Source: Pseudomonas sp. Irchel 3E13
GTDB taxonomy: Bacteria; Pseudomonadota; Gammaproteobacteria; Pseudomonadales; Pseudomonadaceae
Reading direction: 5' to 3'
Assembly: GCF_900187455.1 (NCBI RefSeq)
Contig: NZ_FYDX01000019.1
Location: forward strand, 62,001 to 126,000
DNA length: 64,000 nt
A model generated the notes under the pieces. That model was given only the letters and a program-made list of their open reading frames with translations, had not been told where the DNA came from and did not search any database. Within the stretch, counting starts at the first letter, position 1. Each line of letters opens with the position of its first letter. Position numbers and translations under genes: made by a program. Shown piece by piece: positions 44,516-53,651 of this stretch.

Positions 44516-46411
44516 ATGCCCACGACGTTTCAAGAGATCCCCCGCGAACGCCCGGTCACGCCGCTGCTTGACCGTGCCGATACGCCAGCCGGCCTGCGTC
44601 GTCTGGCCGAAGCCGACCTGGAGAACCTGGCTGACGAACTGCGTCAGGAGTTGCTCTATACCGTTGGTCAGACCGGCGGGCACTTCGGTGCCGGCCTGGG
44701 CGTCATCGAGCTGACGGTTGCCCTGCATTACGTCTTCGACACGCCGGACGACCGTCTGGTGTGGGACGTCGGGCACCAGGCCTACCCGCACAAGATCCTC
44801 ACCGGCCGCCGCCAGCGCATGAACACCCTGCGCCAGAAAGACGGCATCGCCGCCTTCCCGCGCCGCAGTGAAAGCGAGTACGACACCTTCGGCGTCGGTC
44901 ACTCCAGCACCTCGATCAGCGCCGCGCTGGGCATGGCCATCGCCGCCCGCCTGCGCAACGAGTCGCGCAAGTCCATCGCGGTGATCGGCGACGGCGCCCT
45001 GACCGCCGGCATGGCCTTCGAGGCGTTGAACCACGCCCAGGAAGTCAACGCCGACATGCTGGTGATCCTCAACGACAACGACATGTCGATCTCGCGCAAC
45101 GTCGGCGGGCTGTCCAACTACCTGGCCAAGATCCTCTCCAGCCGCACCTACGCGAGCATGCGCGAAGGCAGCAAGAAAGTGCTGTCGCGCCTGCCCGGCG
45201 CCTGGGAGATCGCCCGCCGCACCGAAGAATACGCCAAGGGCATGCTGGTCCCCGGCACCCTGTTCGAAGAGCTGGGCTGGAACTACATCGGCCCGATCGA
45301 CGGCCACGACCTGCCGACCCTGATCGCCACCCTGCGCAACATGCGCGACCTCAAGGGTCCGCAGTTCCTGCACGTGGTGACCAAGAAGGGCAAGGGCTTC
45401 GCCCCGGCCGAGGTCGATCCGATCGGCTACCACGCCATCACCAAGCTGGAACCCGCCGACAAACCGGCCGCGCCGAAAAAGGCCGGCGGACCGAAGTACT
45501 CGGCCGTGTTCGGCCAGTGGCTGTGCGACATGGCCGCCGCCGACGATCGTCTGGTGGGCATTACCCCGGCGATGAAGGAAGGCTCCGACCTGGTGGCCTT
45601 CAGCGAACGTTATCCACAGCGCTACTTCGACGTGGCGATCGCCGAGCAGCACGCCGTGACCCTGGCCGCCGGCATGGCCTGCGAAGGCTCCAAGCCGGTG
45701 GTGGCGATCTACTCGACCTTCCTGCAGCGCGCCTACGACCAGTTGATCCACGACGTCGCGGTGCAGAACCTCGACGTGCTGTTCGCCATCGACCGCGCCG
45801 GTCTGGTGGGCGAAGACGGCCCGACTCACGCCGGCAGCTTCGACCTGTCCTTCCTGCGGTGCATCCCCGGCATGCTGGTGATGACCCCGAGCGACGAAAA
45901 CGAGCTGCGCCGCATGCTCAACACCGGCCACCTCTACAACGGTCCGGCGGCGGTGCGCTACCCACGCGGCAACGGCCCCAACGCCACCATCGAGAACAGC
46001 CTGGAACCCCTGGAAATCGGCAAGGGCGTGATCCGCCGCCAGGGCAGCAAGGTCGCCCTGCTGGTGTTCGGCGTGCAGTTGGCCGAAGCCCTGAAAGTCG
46101 GCGAAACCCTCGATGCCACCGTGGTCGACATGCGCTTTGTCAAACCGCTGGATGAAGCGCTGGTGCTGGAACTGGCCGCCGGTCACGACCTGCTGGTGAC
46201 CATCGAAGAGAACGCCATCATGGGCGGCGCCGGTGCCGCGGTCAGCGAATTCCTCGCCCGCGAAGCCGTGCTCAAGCCGGTGCTGCATCTGGGCCTGCCG
46301 GACATTTATGTCGAGCACGCCAAGCCGGCGCAGATGCTCGCTGAATGCGGGCTGGATGAGGCCGGAATCGAAGATGCGGTGCGCCAGCGCCTGCAACGGC
46401 TCGGCCTGTAA
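44516..46411 (+). CDS. dxs: 1-Deoxy-D-xylulose-5-phosphate synthase
   Basis: Dxs makes the first intermediate of the MEP isoprenoid pathway from pyruvate and glyceraldehyde 3-phosphate with thiamine diphosphate. The thiamine-binding motif is GDGALTAGMAFEALN...NDNDMSIS, and the transketolase-like domains contain DVAIAEQHAVTLAAG and DRAGLVGEDGPTHAGSFDL. I placed the start at ATG 44516 (631 residues); the frame open to 44111 lies inside ispA. Just before the start, CAGTCACCCCAAAATGGG is repeated in slightly changed form (about 44442-44480). Confidence 0.96.
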   Translation: MPTTFQEIPRERPVTPLLDRADTPAGLRRLAEADLENLADELRQELLYTVGQTGGHFGAGLGVIELTVALHYVFDTPDDRLVWDVGHQAYPHKILTGRRQRMNTLRQKDGIAAFPRRSESEYDTFGVGHSSTSISAALGMAIAARLRNESRKSIAVIGDGALTAGMAFEALNHAQEVNADMLVILNDNDMSISRNVGGLSNYLAKILSSRTYASMREGSKKVLSRLPGAWEIARRTEEYAKGMLVPGTLFEELGWNYIGPIDGHDLPTLIATLRNMRDLKGPQFLHVVTKKGKGFAPAEVDPIGYHAITKLEPADKPAAPKKAGGPKYSAVFGQWLCDMAAADDRLVGITPAMKEGSDLVAFSERYPQRYFDVAIAEQHAVTLAAGMACEGSKPVVAIYSTFLQRAYDQLIHDVAVQNLDVLFAIDRAGLVGEDGPTHAGSFDLSFLRCIPGMLVMTPSDENELRRMLNTGHLYNGPAAVRYPRGNGPNATIENSLEPLEIGKGVIRRQGSKVALLVFGVQLAEALKVGETLDATVVDMRFVKPLDEALVLELAAGHDLLVTIEENAIMGGAGAAVSEFLAREAVLKPVLHLGLPDIYVEHAKPAQMLAECGLDEAGIEDAVRQRLQRLGL

Positions 46412-46414
46412 CCT

Positions 46415-46440
46415 CATCGCTGGCAAGCCAGCTCCCACAG
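46415..46440. repeat. Degenerate REP-like half element
   Basis: CATCGCTGGCAAGCCAGCTCCCACAG is a half of a second Pseudomonas REP class and follows dxs directly. Its mirror partner (CTGTGGGCGCTTGTCGGGGC at about 46463) is decayed. Confidence 0.6.
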
Positions 46441-46515
46441 GGTTGTGAACTGCGCACGATACCTGTGGGCGCTTGTCGGGGCGCCAAACCGCAGCGATAG
46501 CGATAGAACGGCCAA

Positions 46516-48390
46516 ATGAAAATCCCCCGCCTTGCCCCACTCCTGCTCTGCCTCCCCACCCCGCTTCTCGCCGAGCCGCTGGACCGCGACGCCGCCCTGC
46601 AACTCCCTGACGTGGTCATCAGCGCCAACCGCCAGGTCGAGGACCGCAACCAGTCCGCCAGCGCCAGCACCGTCTTCACCCGCGACGACATCGAGCGCCT
46701 GCAGCCCAGCAACGTCACCGACCTGCTGACCCGCGTCCCCGGCGTACAAGTCGCCCGCACCGGCGGTCGCGGCAGCCTGCCGGGGATCTTCATCCGCGGC
46801 ACCAAGTCGGCGCAGAGCCTGGTGCTGGTCGACGGTCAGCGCATCGCCAACACCTCGTCCGGCGACAGCGGCCTGCAATACCTGGATATTGGCCAGATCG
46901 AGCGGGTGGAGGTGCTGCGCGGGTCGCGTTCGGCGATCTACGGCAGCGATGCCATGGGCGGGGTGATCCAGATTTTCACCCGTCGCGGCAGCGAGCAGAA
47001 CCTGCACGCCAACCTGCGTCTGGCCGTGGGCAGCCAGCAGACCGTCCAGCGCAGCCTCGGCCTGTCCGGCGGCGACGAGCGCACCCGCTTCAGCCTCGGC
47101 GCCAGCCTGGATGAAAGCGCCGGCATCGACGACACCCGGCAGTCCTACGCGAGCGACAGCGACCACGACGCCTACCGCAACCGCTCCGTCAGCCTGAGCC
47201 TGTCGCACCAGCTCGGCGAGAACCTCGAAGTCGGCGCCAACCTGCTGGACAGCCGTGGCCGACGGGAATTCGACAATCCCTTCGGACGCTACATCGAGGA
47301 AACCGGCGCCGTCGTCCCGCAGGCCCCGTACAGCGATTTCACCGTCAGCAGCGTCGGCACCTGGCTCGCCGCCCAGATCACCGAGCAATGGCACAGCCGC
47401 GTGGACCTGGCCCACAGCGAAAACCGCGACCGCAGCCGCGACAAGCTCAGCAGCCAGTCCGACGTACTCAACACCTACCGCGACGCCATCACCTGGCAGA
47501 ACGACCTGAACCTCAACGACCGGCACAGCCTGATGCTCGGCGGCGACGCCTACGTCGACCGCCTGCATGCCAACGTGGACTTCGCCGAAGACAGCCGCTG
47601 GAATCGCGCGGCCTTCGTCCAGCACCGCTATCAGGGCGAACACTTCTCGACGGAACTGGGCCTGCGCCGCGACCGTAATCAGCAGTTCGGCGGGCAGAAC
47701 ACCTGGAGCGCCAGCCTGACGCTGCCGGTCAATGTCGATAACGATGTGCTGCTGTCCTACAGCGAAGGCTTCCGCGCACCGACCTTCAATGACCTGTATT
47801 ACCCAGGCTTCGGCAACCCGAACCTCAAGCCGGAGCGTTCGAAAAGCTATGAGCTGCAATGGCGCAGCCAGTTGAGCGAGGACAGCCGCCTGGAAACCTC
47901 GCTGTACCGCACCGACCTGCGCGACGCGATCATCTTCCGCGACATTCCCTACAACGTCAGCCAGGCGCGGATCATCGGTTTCGAAGCCGCGCTGAAGCAG
48001 GACTGGAACGGCTGGCAAAGCCAGTTGGCCGTGGCGCTGATGGACCCGCGCGACCGCGAAAGCGGCCACACCCTGGAGCGTCGCGCGCGGCGCACCCTGA
48101 GCCTGGACCTGGACCGGCAGTTCGACCGCCTTGGCCTCGGCGCGTCCTGGCAGGCGGTGAGCAGCAGCTACGCCGACGACAAGAACCAGCGCCAGCTCGG
48201 CGGCTACGGTCTGTTGGGTGCGCGGGCCAGTTGGCGACTGACACCGGAGGTTCGCCTGGAACTGAAGGCCGACAACCTGCTGGACAAGGACTACGCACGC
48301 GCCCAGTACAACCACTTCGGCACGGATTACGGCTACCGCGAGGAAGGTCGTACCTGGCTGCTGGCGATCAACTGGACGCCGGCGTTGTAG
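46516..48390 (+). CDS. btuB: TonB-dependent vitamin B12 receptor BtuB
   Basis: A 624-residue outer-membrane receptor. The signal peptide ends near LLAEP, the plug domain holds PDVVISANRQVEDRNQ to IQIFTRRG and the barrel ends in an aromatic-containing INWTPAL tail. In sequence it is closest to BtuB-like cobalamin receptors, with GSRSAIYGSDAMGGVIQIF. The proposed ligand fits the btuF-like gene that overlaps its 3' end by 23 bases. The upstream stretch is too short and lacks the B12 box, so I see no cobalamin riboswitch. Confidence 0.88.
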   Translation: MKIPRLAPLLLCLPTPLLAEPLDRDAALQLPDVVISANRQVEDRNQSASASTVFTRDDIERLQPSNVTDLLTRVPGVQVARTGGRGSLPGIFIRGTKSAQSLVLVDGQRIANTSSGDSGLQYLDIGQIERVEVLRGSRSAIYGSDAMGGVIQIFTRRGSEQNLHANLRLAVGSQQTVQRSLGLSGGDERTRFSLGASLDESAGIDDTRQSYASDSDHDAYRNRSVSLSLSHQLGENLEVGANLLDSRGRREFDNPFGRYIEETGAVVPQAPYSDFTVSSVGTWLAAQITEQWHSRVDLAHSENRDRSRDKLSSQSDVLNTYRDAITWQNDLNLNDRHSLMLGGDAYVDRLHANVDFAEDSRWNRAAFVQHRYQGEHFSTELGLRRDRNQQFGGQNTWSASLTLPVNVDNDVLLSYSEGFRAPTFNDLYYPGFGNPNLKPERSKSYELQWRSQLSEDSRLETSLYRTDLRDAIIFRDIPYNVSQARIIGFEAALKQDWNGWQSQLAVALMDPRDRESGHTLERRARRTLSLDLDRQFDRLGLGASWQAVSSSYADDKNQRQLGGYGLLGARASWRLTPEVRLELKADNLLDKDYARAQYNHFGTDYGYREEGRTWLLAINWTPAL

Positions 48391-49174
48391 CCAGCGTTCG
48401 GCACAGCCTTGCCGTGGCCTCGATCATCTGACCGCTGGGGCGCTCCAGGCCCTTGTCCGGCACCCGCAGCAATCGCCCGTCGCGTACCGCCGAGAGCTGC
48501 GTCCAGCTTTTCCAGGCGGCCAATTGCGCCGCGTCGCTGGCGAGAATCACCTGCGGATCGCGCAGCAACACGCTTTCGATACTGACCTGCGGAGCCGGCA
48601 GTTGCAGGTCGTCGAACACGTTGCGTGCGCCACAGACCTTCAAGGCATCGCTGATGATTTGCCCGGCACCCACGGTGTACAGCGGCTTGTCCCAGACCTG
48701 ATAGAACACCCGCACCGGCTGTTCGCGACGGTACTGCGCGCGCAGCGCCTGCAAGCGGTCGCGCAATGCGCTGGCGTATGGCCGGGCGAATTCGGCCCGA
48801 CCCAGCCGCTCGCCGATGGCTTCGATCTGCGCGATCAGGCTGTCGAGGTCGTGAGGTTCGGCGGTGTACAGCGGGATGCCAAGGCGTTCGAGCTGAGCGC
48901 GCTGGGCCGGCGGCACGCTGGCGGGCCAGAGCAGGACGAGGTCGGGTTTGAGGCTGAGCAGGCGTTCCAGGTCGAGTTGCCCGTAACGTCCCACCGACGG
49001 GACCTGCGCCAGGGCCGCCGGGCGTTCGCCGGCATCGAGTACGCCCACCAGCAGATCGGCGGCCTGCAGTTCAACGACGATTTCCGTCAGCGAGGGCGCC
49101 AGGCTGACCACCCGTGGCGCTGCCGCAAGTGGCCAGGCAAGCGCCAGCGCCACCAGCAACACGAGCGCGCGCAT
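48368..49174 (-). CDS. Cobalamin-binding periplasmic protein (BtuF-like)
   Basis: A 268-residue class III periplasmic binding protein, with signal peptide MRALVLLVALALAWPLAAAPR. The BtuF pattern is SLAPSLTEIVVELQAADLLVGV, the SVGRYGQLDLERLLSLKPDLVLLW segment and the VWDKPLYTVGAGQIISDALKVCG segment. I chose ATG 49174, which overlaps the neighbouring membrane protein stop (ATGA). It converges on btuB by 23 bases. No btuC or btuD gene is in the window, so the import partner lies elsewhere. Confidence 0.87.
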   Translation of the reverse strand: MRALVLLVALALAWPLAAAPRVVSLAPSLTEIVVELQAADLLVGVLDAGERPAALAQVPSVGRYGQLDLERLLSLKPDLVLLWPASVPPAQRAQLERLGIPLYTAEPHDLDSLIAQIEAIGERLGRAEFARPYASALRDRLQALRAQYRREQPVRVFYQVWDKPLYTVGAGQIISDALKVCGARNVFDDLQLPAPQVSIESVLLRDPQVILASDAAQLAAWKSWTQLSAVRDGRLLRVPDKGLERPSGQMIEATARLCRTLATTPASS

Positions 49175-49593
49175 CAGGCGAGTTGGCGGGGAATGCGGTA
49201 GAGGTAGAGGATGACCACGCTGGAGATTGCCAGCAGGATCTGCGGCACCGTTTCCAGACCGACCAGCACCGACAGCGCGGCGATCCACACCGGCAAGCAG
49301 GCGAACAACATGCCCAAGCGTCGCACCCGCGCCAGTTCGATCCAGGCGGCGGGTTCTTCTTCGGTATTGAGGGCTTTGCCGGTGGCGATCAGCGCGTGCT
49401 TGTAGACGGTGAAACGCGGCAGGGTCAGGAACATCGATGCCACGCCGGCAATGAACATCGGCATGGCCAGGACCGGAATGACCGGCTCACTGCCACCGAA
49501 TGCCCAGGAAAACACCAGCAGCGGCGCCAGCGCCACCGCCAGGTACTGCAACCAGGCGATGGTCAGGCGACGACGAACCTGGCCGCGGGTCAC
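49174..49593 (-). CDS. Small inner-membrane protein, family unknown
   Basis: A 139-residue protein with about four hydrophobic segments (for example LAVALAPLLVFSWAF and FACLPVWIAALSVLVGL). It has no motif I recognise. Start ATG overlaps the ribA stop and its own stop overlaps the btuF-like start, so it is embedded in a coupled ribA-unknown-btuF string. A link to cofactor metabolism is only suggested by context. Confidence 0.75.
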   Translation of the reverse strand: MTRGQVRRRLTIAWLQYLAVALAPLLVFSWAFGGSEPVIPVLAMPMFIAGVASMFLTLPRFTVYKHALIATGKALNTEEEPAAWIELARVRRLGMLFACLPVWIAALSVLVGLETVPQILLAISSVVILYLYRIPRQLA

Positions 49594-50207
49594 GCCCGGC
49601 CGGCCTCACCCTGGTGCTCGTTGCCCATCATGTGGCCGAGCTTGCCGGCCTTGGTGGCCAGGTAGTGTTTGTTGTGCGGATTGTGACCGGTGTGCAGCGG
49701 CACACGCTCGGCGACCACGATACCCATGTCGGTCAGTGCCTTGACCTTGCGCGGGTTGTTGGTCATCAAGCGCAGCGAGGTGATGCCCAGGTGCTCCAGC
49801 ATTGGCCGGCACATGGCGTAGTCACGCAGGTCAGCGGCAAAGCCCAGACGCTCGTTGGCCTCGACGGTGTCGGCGCCGCCGTCCTGCAGCTCATACGCGC
49901 GAATCTTGTTCAGCAGACCAATGCCACGGCCTTCCTGGCGAAGATAAAGCAGCGCGCCACGCCCTTCCCGGGCGATGGCCTGCAGGGCCGCTTCGAGCTG
50001 GGAACCACAATCGCACCGCTGGCTGAACAGAGCATCACCGGTCAGGCATTCGGAATGCAGGCGACCCAGCACCGGCTGACCGTCGGCGATATCGCCGAGG
50101 CTGAGCACGACGTGCTCGCGGCCAGTGGCTTCGTCGAGAAAGCCGTGCATGGTGAAAGTCGCGAAAGGAGTAGGCAGCTTGGAAGCAGCAACAAAAACGA
50201 CGGGCAC
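49590..50207 (-). CDS. ribA: GTP cyclohydrolase II
   Basis: RibA opens GTP in the first committed step of riboflavin synthesis. The zinc/catalytic motif HSECLTGDALFSQRCDCGSQL is complete, followed by LRQEGRGIGLLNKIRAY and the C-terminal RKVKALTDMGIVVAERVP. I chose a GTG at 50207 (205 residues), with AGGAG about eight bases before, over an ATG at 50228 that lacks a ribosome site. The genuine Cys triad contrasts with the degenerate domain of ribBA in the same window. Confidence 0.93.
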   Translation of the reverse strand: MPVVFVAASKLPTPFATFTMHGFLDEATGREHVVLSLGDIADGQPVLGRLHSECLTGDALFSQRCDCGSQLEAALQAIAREGRGALLYLRQEGRGIGLLNKIRAYELQDGGADTVEANERLGFAADLRDYAMCRPMLEHLGITSLRLMTNNPRKVKALTDMGIVVAERVPLHTGHNPHNKHYLATKAGKLGHMMGNEHQGEAGRA

Positions 50208-50344
50208 CTTGTGCTCCTGAATATGCATGAAAATTGACGTGGGCCGATTGTAACAGCAGCTTGCCGCACCTGCTTATGCTGAATTACTGGGCCAACAGAT
50301 CGAAAAGTTCGATACCAAGCCGTCGAACCATTGCCCCAAAGCCC

Positions 50345-51091
50345 CTACTTGCCCGACTGATCGAACGGGTATGGCTGCTTCCAGCGCTGGAAAATCGGCT
50401 TCAGTTCGCCGCTTGGCACCAGCACGTCCATGCGCTTGTCGAACAGCTCGCGCAGCGCCTTGCCCTCCGGCGTGTTGCCAAATGCCAGGTACAACGGCAG
50501 TTCTGCCACATGGGTGCTGCGGAATTGATCCGGGTGCTCGGCATGGCTGCGCACGTATTCCACTTCGGTCTGCGCATCGATATAGAAATCCACCCGCTCG
50601 CGTTCCAGCATCGGCAGGATGCCGTCGCGGCGCTGCACTTCGCGGTAGTTGCCGGTGATATTGGGCAGGTAGTTCTGATAGTCGTAGCCGCGGACCCAGG
50701 ACAGGCGGAACTGGCCGAGGGTTTCCAGGGTCGGCCGCGGATGAGTGGCCAGGCCCAGGGCATAGATATGGTCGGAATCGAAATTCCAGCGCGGGTAGAG
50801 GTTGTCGTCGTTTTCGGCGGCGTAGGAGCCCACCCAGGCGTCCGCCTCTCCCCGTTTGACCAGGCCGACGGCGCGGGTGTACGGCGCGCTGAGCACCGTC
50901 ACCTTGACCCCGGCTGGCTCGAAGATCTTGCGCAGCAGGTCCCAGGCCAGGCCGGTGCCATCGGCATTGGTGTAATCCAGCCAGCTCTCACTCGCCAGGC
51001 GAACCTGCGGCGGCAGCCCCTCGGCAGCAGCGATTCCCTGCATTCCTGCCGCCATGACCAGCATCAGCAGCCATTGTCGCCATACACGCAT
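50345..51091 (-). CDS. Periplasmic solute-binding-like protein (SBP family 3)
   Basis: A 248-residue protein with signal peptide MRVWRQWLLMLVMAAGMQGIAAAEG. The family-3 pattern includes DGTGLAWDLLRKIFEPAGVKVTV and AVGLVKRGEADAWVGSYA. Stand-alone members are often sensors of amino acids or related compounds, with no transporter adjacent here. It is transcribed from upstream of ribA and downstream of pgpA, apparently as a single gene. Confidence 0.85.
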   Translation of the reverse strand: MRVWRQWLLMLVMAAGMQGIAAAEGLPPQVRLASESWLDYTNADGTGLAWDLLRKIFEPAGVKVTVLSAPYTRAVGLVKRGEADAWVGSYAAENDDNLYPRWNFDSDHIYALGLATHPRPTLETLGQFRLSWVRGYDYQNYLPNITGNYREVQRRDGILPMLERERVDFYIDAQTEVEYVRSHAEHPDQFRSTHVAELPLYLAFGNTPEGKALRELFDKRMDVLVPSGELKPIFQRWKQPYPFDQSGK

Positions 51092-51103
51092 TGCCGACTC
51101 CCT

Positions 51104-51607
51104 TTAAATCAGACTCCATACCAACACTTGCATCGCCAGCCAGGCGAACACCCCGGCCAGCACATCATCGAGCATGATCCCGACACCGCCGTGCACATGC
51201 CGGTCGATCCAGCGGATGGGCCAGGGCTTGAGGATGTCGAAAAAGCGGAACATCAGAAAACCTGCCAACAACCATAGCCAACCCTCGGGCACCAGCCAGA
51301 GGGTGATCCACATGCCGACCATCTCGTCCCAGACGATGCCTTCATGATCGTGCACGCCCAGGTCATCGGCGACCTTGCCGCACAGCCAGAAGCCGAACAG
51401 CATGGTCAGCCCGAGCATCAGCCAATAGCCCCAGGCTGGCAGCATCTGCCACAACGGGACGAACGGCAGCGCCACCAGCGAACCCCAGGTGCCCGGGGCC
51501 TTGGGCAGCGTGCCGGAGCCGAAGCCGAACGCGAGGAAATGCCAGGGGTTGCGCCAGACCGATGGCGGAACGTTTTCCGCTGGCACCTGATTGGGGTGGT
51601 CGGTCAC
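51104..51607 (-). CDS. pgpA: Phosphatidylglycerophosphatase A
   Basis: PgpA dephosphorylates phosphatidylglycerol phosphate at the inner membrane. The 167 residues contain FGSGTLPKAPGTWGSLVALPF, the acidic block HDHEGIVWDEMVGMWITLW and VGIMLDDVLAGVFAWLAM. Its start overlaps the thiL stop by four bases, in the ribH-nusB-thiL-pgpA order. Confidence 0.95.
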   Translation of the reverse strand: MTDHPNQVPAENVPPSVWRNPWHFLAFGFGSGTLPKAPGTWGSLVALPFVPLWQMLPAWGYWLMLGLTMLFGFWLCGKVADDLGVHDHEGIVWDEMVGMWITLWLVPEGWLWLLAGFLMFRFFDILKPWPIRWIDRHVHGGVGIMLDDVLAGVFAWLAMQVLVWSLI

Positions 51608-52569
51608 GGTGTCTCCCTGAAATGTTGATACCCGCGCACAGCCGGGGTGATGTCATTGCCAGCGGCGTCGTGCAGGCTGACGCCGCTGCCCGCCTCGACC
51701 CGGCCGACCACGTGCAGCGGCCAGCCGGCGTCCCGCAGCCCGGCCAGTTCGGCGGGCGGCAGGGTGAAGGCGATCACGTAGTCATCGCCGCCGGTCAGCG
51801 CCGCCTGACGGGCCTGATCCAGACCGAGGAAGCCAAGCAGCGCCGGACTCAGCGGCAGCTGCTCCAGTTCCAGGCGCAGTGCCACGTTCGAGGCCGTGGC
51901 GATATGCCCGCAGTCAGCCAGCAGTCCGTCGGAAATATCCAGCGCCGCCGTGGCCTTGTTCCGCAGTGCCTGACCCAGCGCCAATTGCGGCGAAGGCGAC
52001 CAATAGTGGGACAACAGCGGCTCGGCCAGGGTTGCATCCGCCTGACGCTCGCCCAGCACCAGCGGCAGTGCGCCGGCCGCATTGCCCAACTCGCCACCGA
52101 CGCAGACCAGGTCCCCGACCCGGGCGCCGCCACGGGTCAGCGCCTGCCCGACGGGCACACGACCGAACACGGTCATGGTCAGGCTCAGCGGGCCGCGCGT
52201 GGTGTCGCCACCGATCAGGGTCAGCCCGCACTGAGTCGCCATCCGGTTCAAACCCTGGGCATACGCGAGCAACCAGTCGGGACTGACGTCCGGCACGGTC
52301 AGGGCAAGGGTAAAGGCAAGCGGGGTGGCGCCCATGGCGGCCAGGTCGCTGGCCGCTACCGCCAGCGAGCGCTGGCCGAGCAGGAAAGGATCGCTGACGG
52401 CGGGGAAATGCACCCCGGCCACCAGCGTATCGGTGGAGATTGCCAACTGCTCGCCGGGAGCCGGCGCCAGCAGCGCGCAATCGTCACCGATGCCAAGGGC
52501 GATGCCTTCGCCGCCCTGCGCACAAGGCGCGGCGGCGAAGTACTGGCGGATCAGCTCGAACTCACCCAT
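51604..52569 (-). CDS. thiL: Thiamine-monophosphate kinase
   Basis: ThiL phosphorylates thiamine monophosphate to thiamine diphosphate. The 321 residues carry GIGDDCALL, the metal-site SDLAAMGATPLAFTLALT, and GGDTTRGPLSLT, plus DISDGLLADCGH. Coupled with pgpA by a four-base overlap. The product is the cofactor of Dxs, encoded 5 kb away. Confidence 0.96.
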   Translation of the reverse strand: MGEFELIRQYFAAAPCAQGGEGIALGIGDDCALLAPAPGEQLAISTDTLVAGVHFPAVSDPFLLGQRSLAVAASDLAAMGATPLAFTLALTVPDVSPDWLLAYAQGLNRMATQCGLTLIGGDTTRGPLSLTMTVFGRVPVGQALTRGGARVGDLVCVGGELGNAAGALPLVLGERQADATLAEPLLSHYWSPSPQLALGQALRNKATAALDISDGLLADCGHIATASNVALRLELEQLPLSPALLGFLGLDQARQAALTGGDDYVIAFTLPPAELAGLRDAGWPLHVVGRVEAGSGVSLHDAAGNDITPAVRGYQHFRETP

Positions 52570-52587
52570 GGTCAGGCAGCGCCGGAA

Positions 52588-53088
52588 TCAGCGCTTGAAC
52601 GCCTTCACTTCGGCTTCGCGAAGCCGTGGCGCGAGCTTGTCGAGCACGCCGTTGACGAACTTGTGGCCATCGGTGGAACCGAAGACCTTGGCCAGTTCGA
52701 TACCTTCGTTGATAACAACGCGGTATGGCACGTCAACGCGCTTGAGCAGTTCCCAGGTGGACAGACGCAGGACCGCGAGTTCGACCGGGTCGAGCTCTTC
52801 CAGGGCCATGTCCAGGCAAGGGGTGAGCGCGGTGTCGATTTCGGTCTTGCTTGCCGGAACCCCGTGCAGGATCTCCCGGAAGTAAGCGCCATCGACATCG
52901 CTGAAATCGTTATCGACCCGGAACTGCGCTTCGACCTCGTTCAGCGAGTGCTTTGCAATGTGCCATTGATACAGCGCTTGGGTCGCGAGCTTGCGGGCTT
53001 CACGACGCTTGGCGCTTTTCGACGGCTTGCCTGCATCAGCGGGCTGCGGGTCGCGCGGGTTGAAACGATCGCTTTCGTCGCTAATCAC
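52588..53088 (-). CDS. nusB: Transcription antitermination factor NusB
   Basis: NusB binds boxA RNA with S10 in rRNA antitermination. The 166 residues show SAKRREARKLATQALYQWHIAKHSL, then RLSTWELLKRVDVPYRVVINEGIELAKVFGSTDGHKFVNGVLDKL. The extra N-terminal tail is acidic and Pro/Ser-rich. The start overlaps the ribH stop by four bases. Confidence 0.96.
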   Translation of the reverse strand: MISDESDRFNPRDPQPADAGKPSKSAKRREARKLATQALYQWHIAKHSLNEVEAQFRVDNDFSDVDGAYFREILHGVPASKTEIDTALTPCLDMALEELDPVELAVLRLSTWELLKRVDVPYRVVINEGIELAKVFGSTDGHKFVNGVLDKLAPRLREAEVKAFKR

Positions 53089-53561
53089 TTGGCCTCCAAC
53101 TGCGCCAGCAGACTGACCATTTCCAGAGCGGACAGGGCAGCTTCAGCGCCCTTGTTGCCGGCCTTGGTGCCGGAACGCTCGATGGCCTGTTCGATCGAGT
53201 CGACGGTCAGGACACCGAAAGCAACCGGTACGCCGAACTCCATGGACACCTGGGCCAGGCCCTTGGTGCATTCGCCCGCAACGTATTCGAAGTGTGGGGT
53301 ACCGCCACGGATCACCGCACCCAGGGCGATGATTGCCGAGTATTCACCCTGTTGGGCGACTTTCTGCGCGACCAGCGGGATTTCGAACGCGCCAGGAGCA
53401 CGGATGACAACGATGTCGCTTTCGCTCACGCCATGACGAACCAGGGCGTCAACGGCACCGCTCACCAGGCTTTCGACGACGAAGCTGTTGAAGCGGCCAA
53501 CCACCAAAGCATAGCGACCTTTGGGGGCAATGAAGGTACCTTCGATGGTCTTCAGGGACAT
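53085..53561 (-). CDS. ribH: 6,7-Dimethyl-8-ribityllumazine synthase
   Basis: RibH forms lumazine from the ribBA product and the pyrimidine intermediate. The 158 residues hold GRFNSFVVESLVSGAVDALVRHGV, VIRAPGAFEIPLVAQKVA, ALGAVIRGGTPHFEYV, and FGVLTVDSIEQAIERSGTKAGNKG. It lies downstream of ribBA and is coupled to nusB. Confidence 0.97.
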   Translation of the reverse strand: MSLKTIEGTFIAPKGRYALVVGRFNSFVVESLVSGAVDALVRHGVSESDIVVIRAPGAFEIPLVAQKVAQQGEYSAIIALGAVIRGGTPHFEYVAGECTKGLAQVSMEFGVPVAFGVLTVDSIEQAIERSGTKAGNKGAEAALSALEMVSLLAQLEAK

Positions 53562-53586
53562 TGCGGGATTCTCATCTTAAAGAGCC

Positions 53587-53606
53587 AGGCCGCAAAAACG
53601 CGGCCT
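53587..53606. terminator. Hairpin between ribBA and ribH
   Basis: AGGCCGC-AAAAAC-GCGGCCT is a perfect 7-bp stem about 45 bases after the ribBA stop. On the minus strand it is followed by CTCTTTAAG, so it may attenuate rather than end the riboflavin operon. Confidence 0.5.
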
Positions 53607-53651
53607 GTGGGAGTTTTGGTCACGAAAAGCGAGCGGTCAAACACCGCCGGC

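Noticed and set aside
46412..46515. Possible cobalamin riboswitch before btuB
   Set aside because: The interval is only about 100 bases, contains a REP remnant and lacks a recognisable B12 box.
46414..48315. 633-codon minus-strand frame opposite btuB
   Set aside because: It mirrors the codon positions of btuB in GC-rich DNA, has no ribosome site, and its sequence is low in known motifs; btuB on the plus strand is clearly real.
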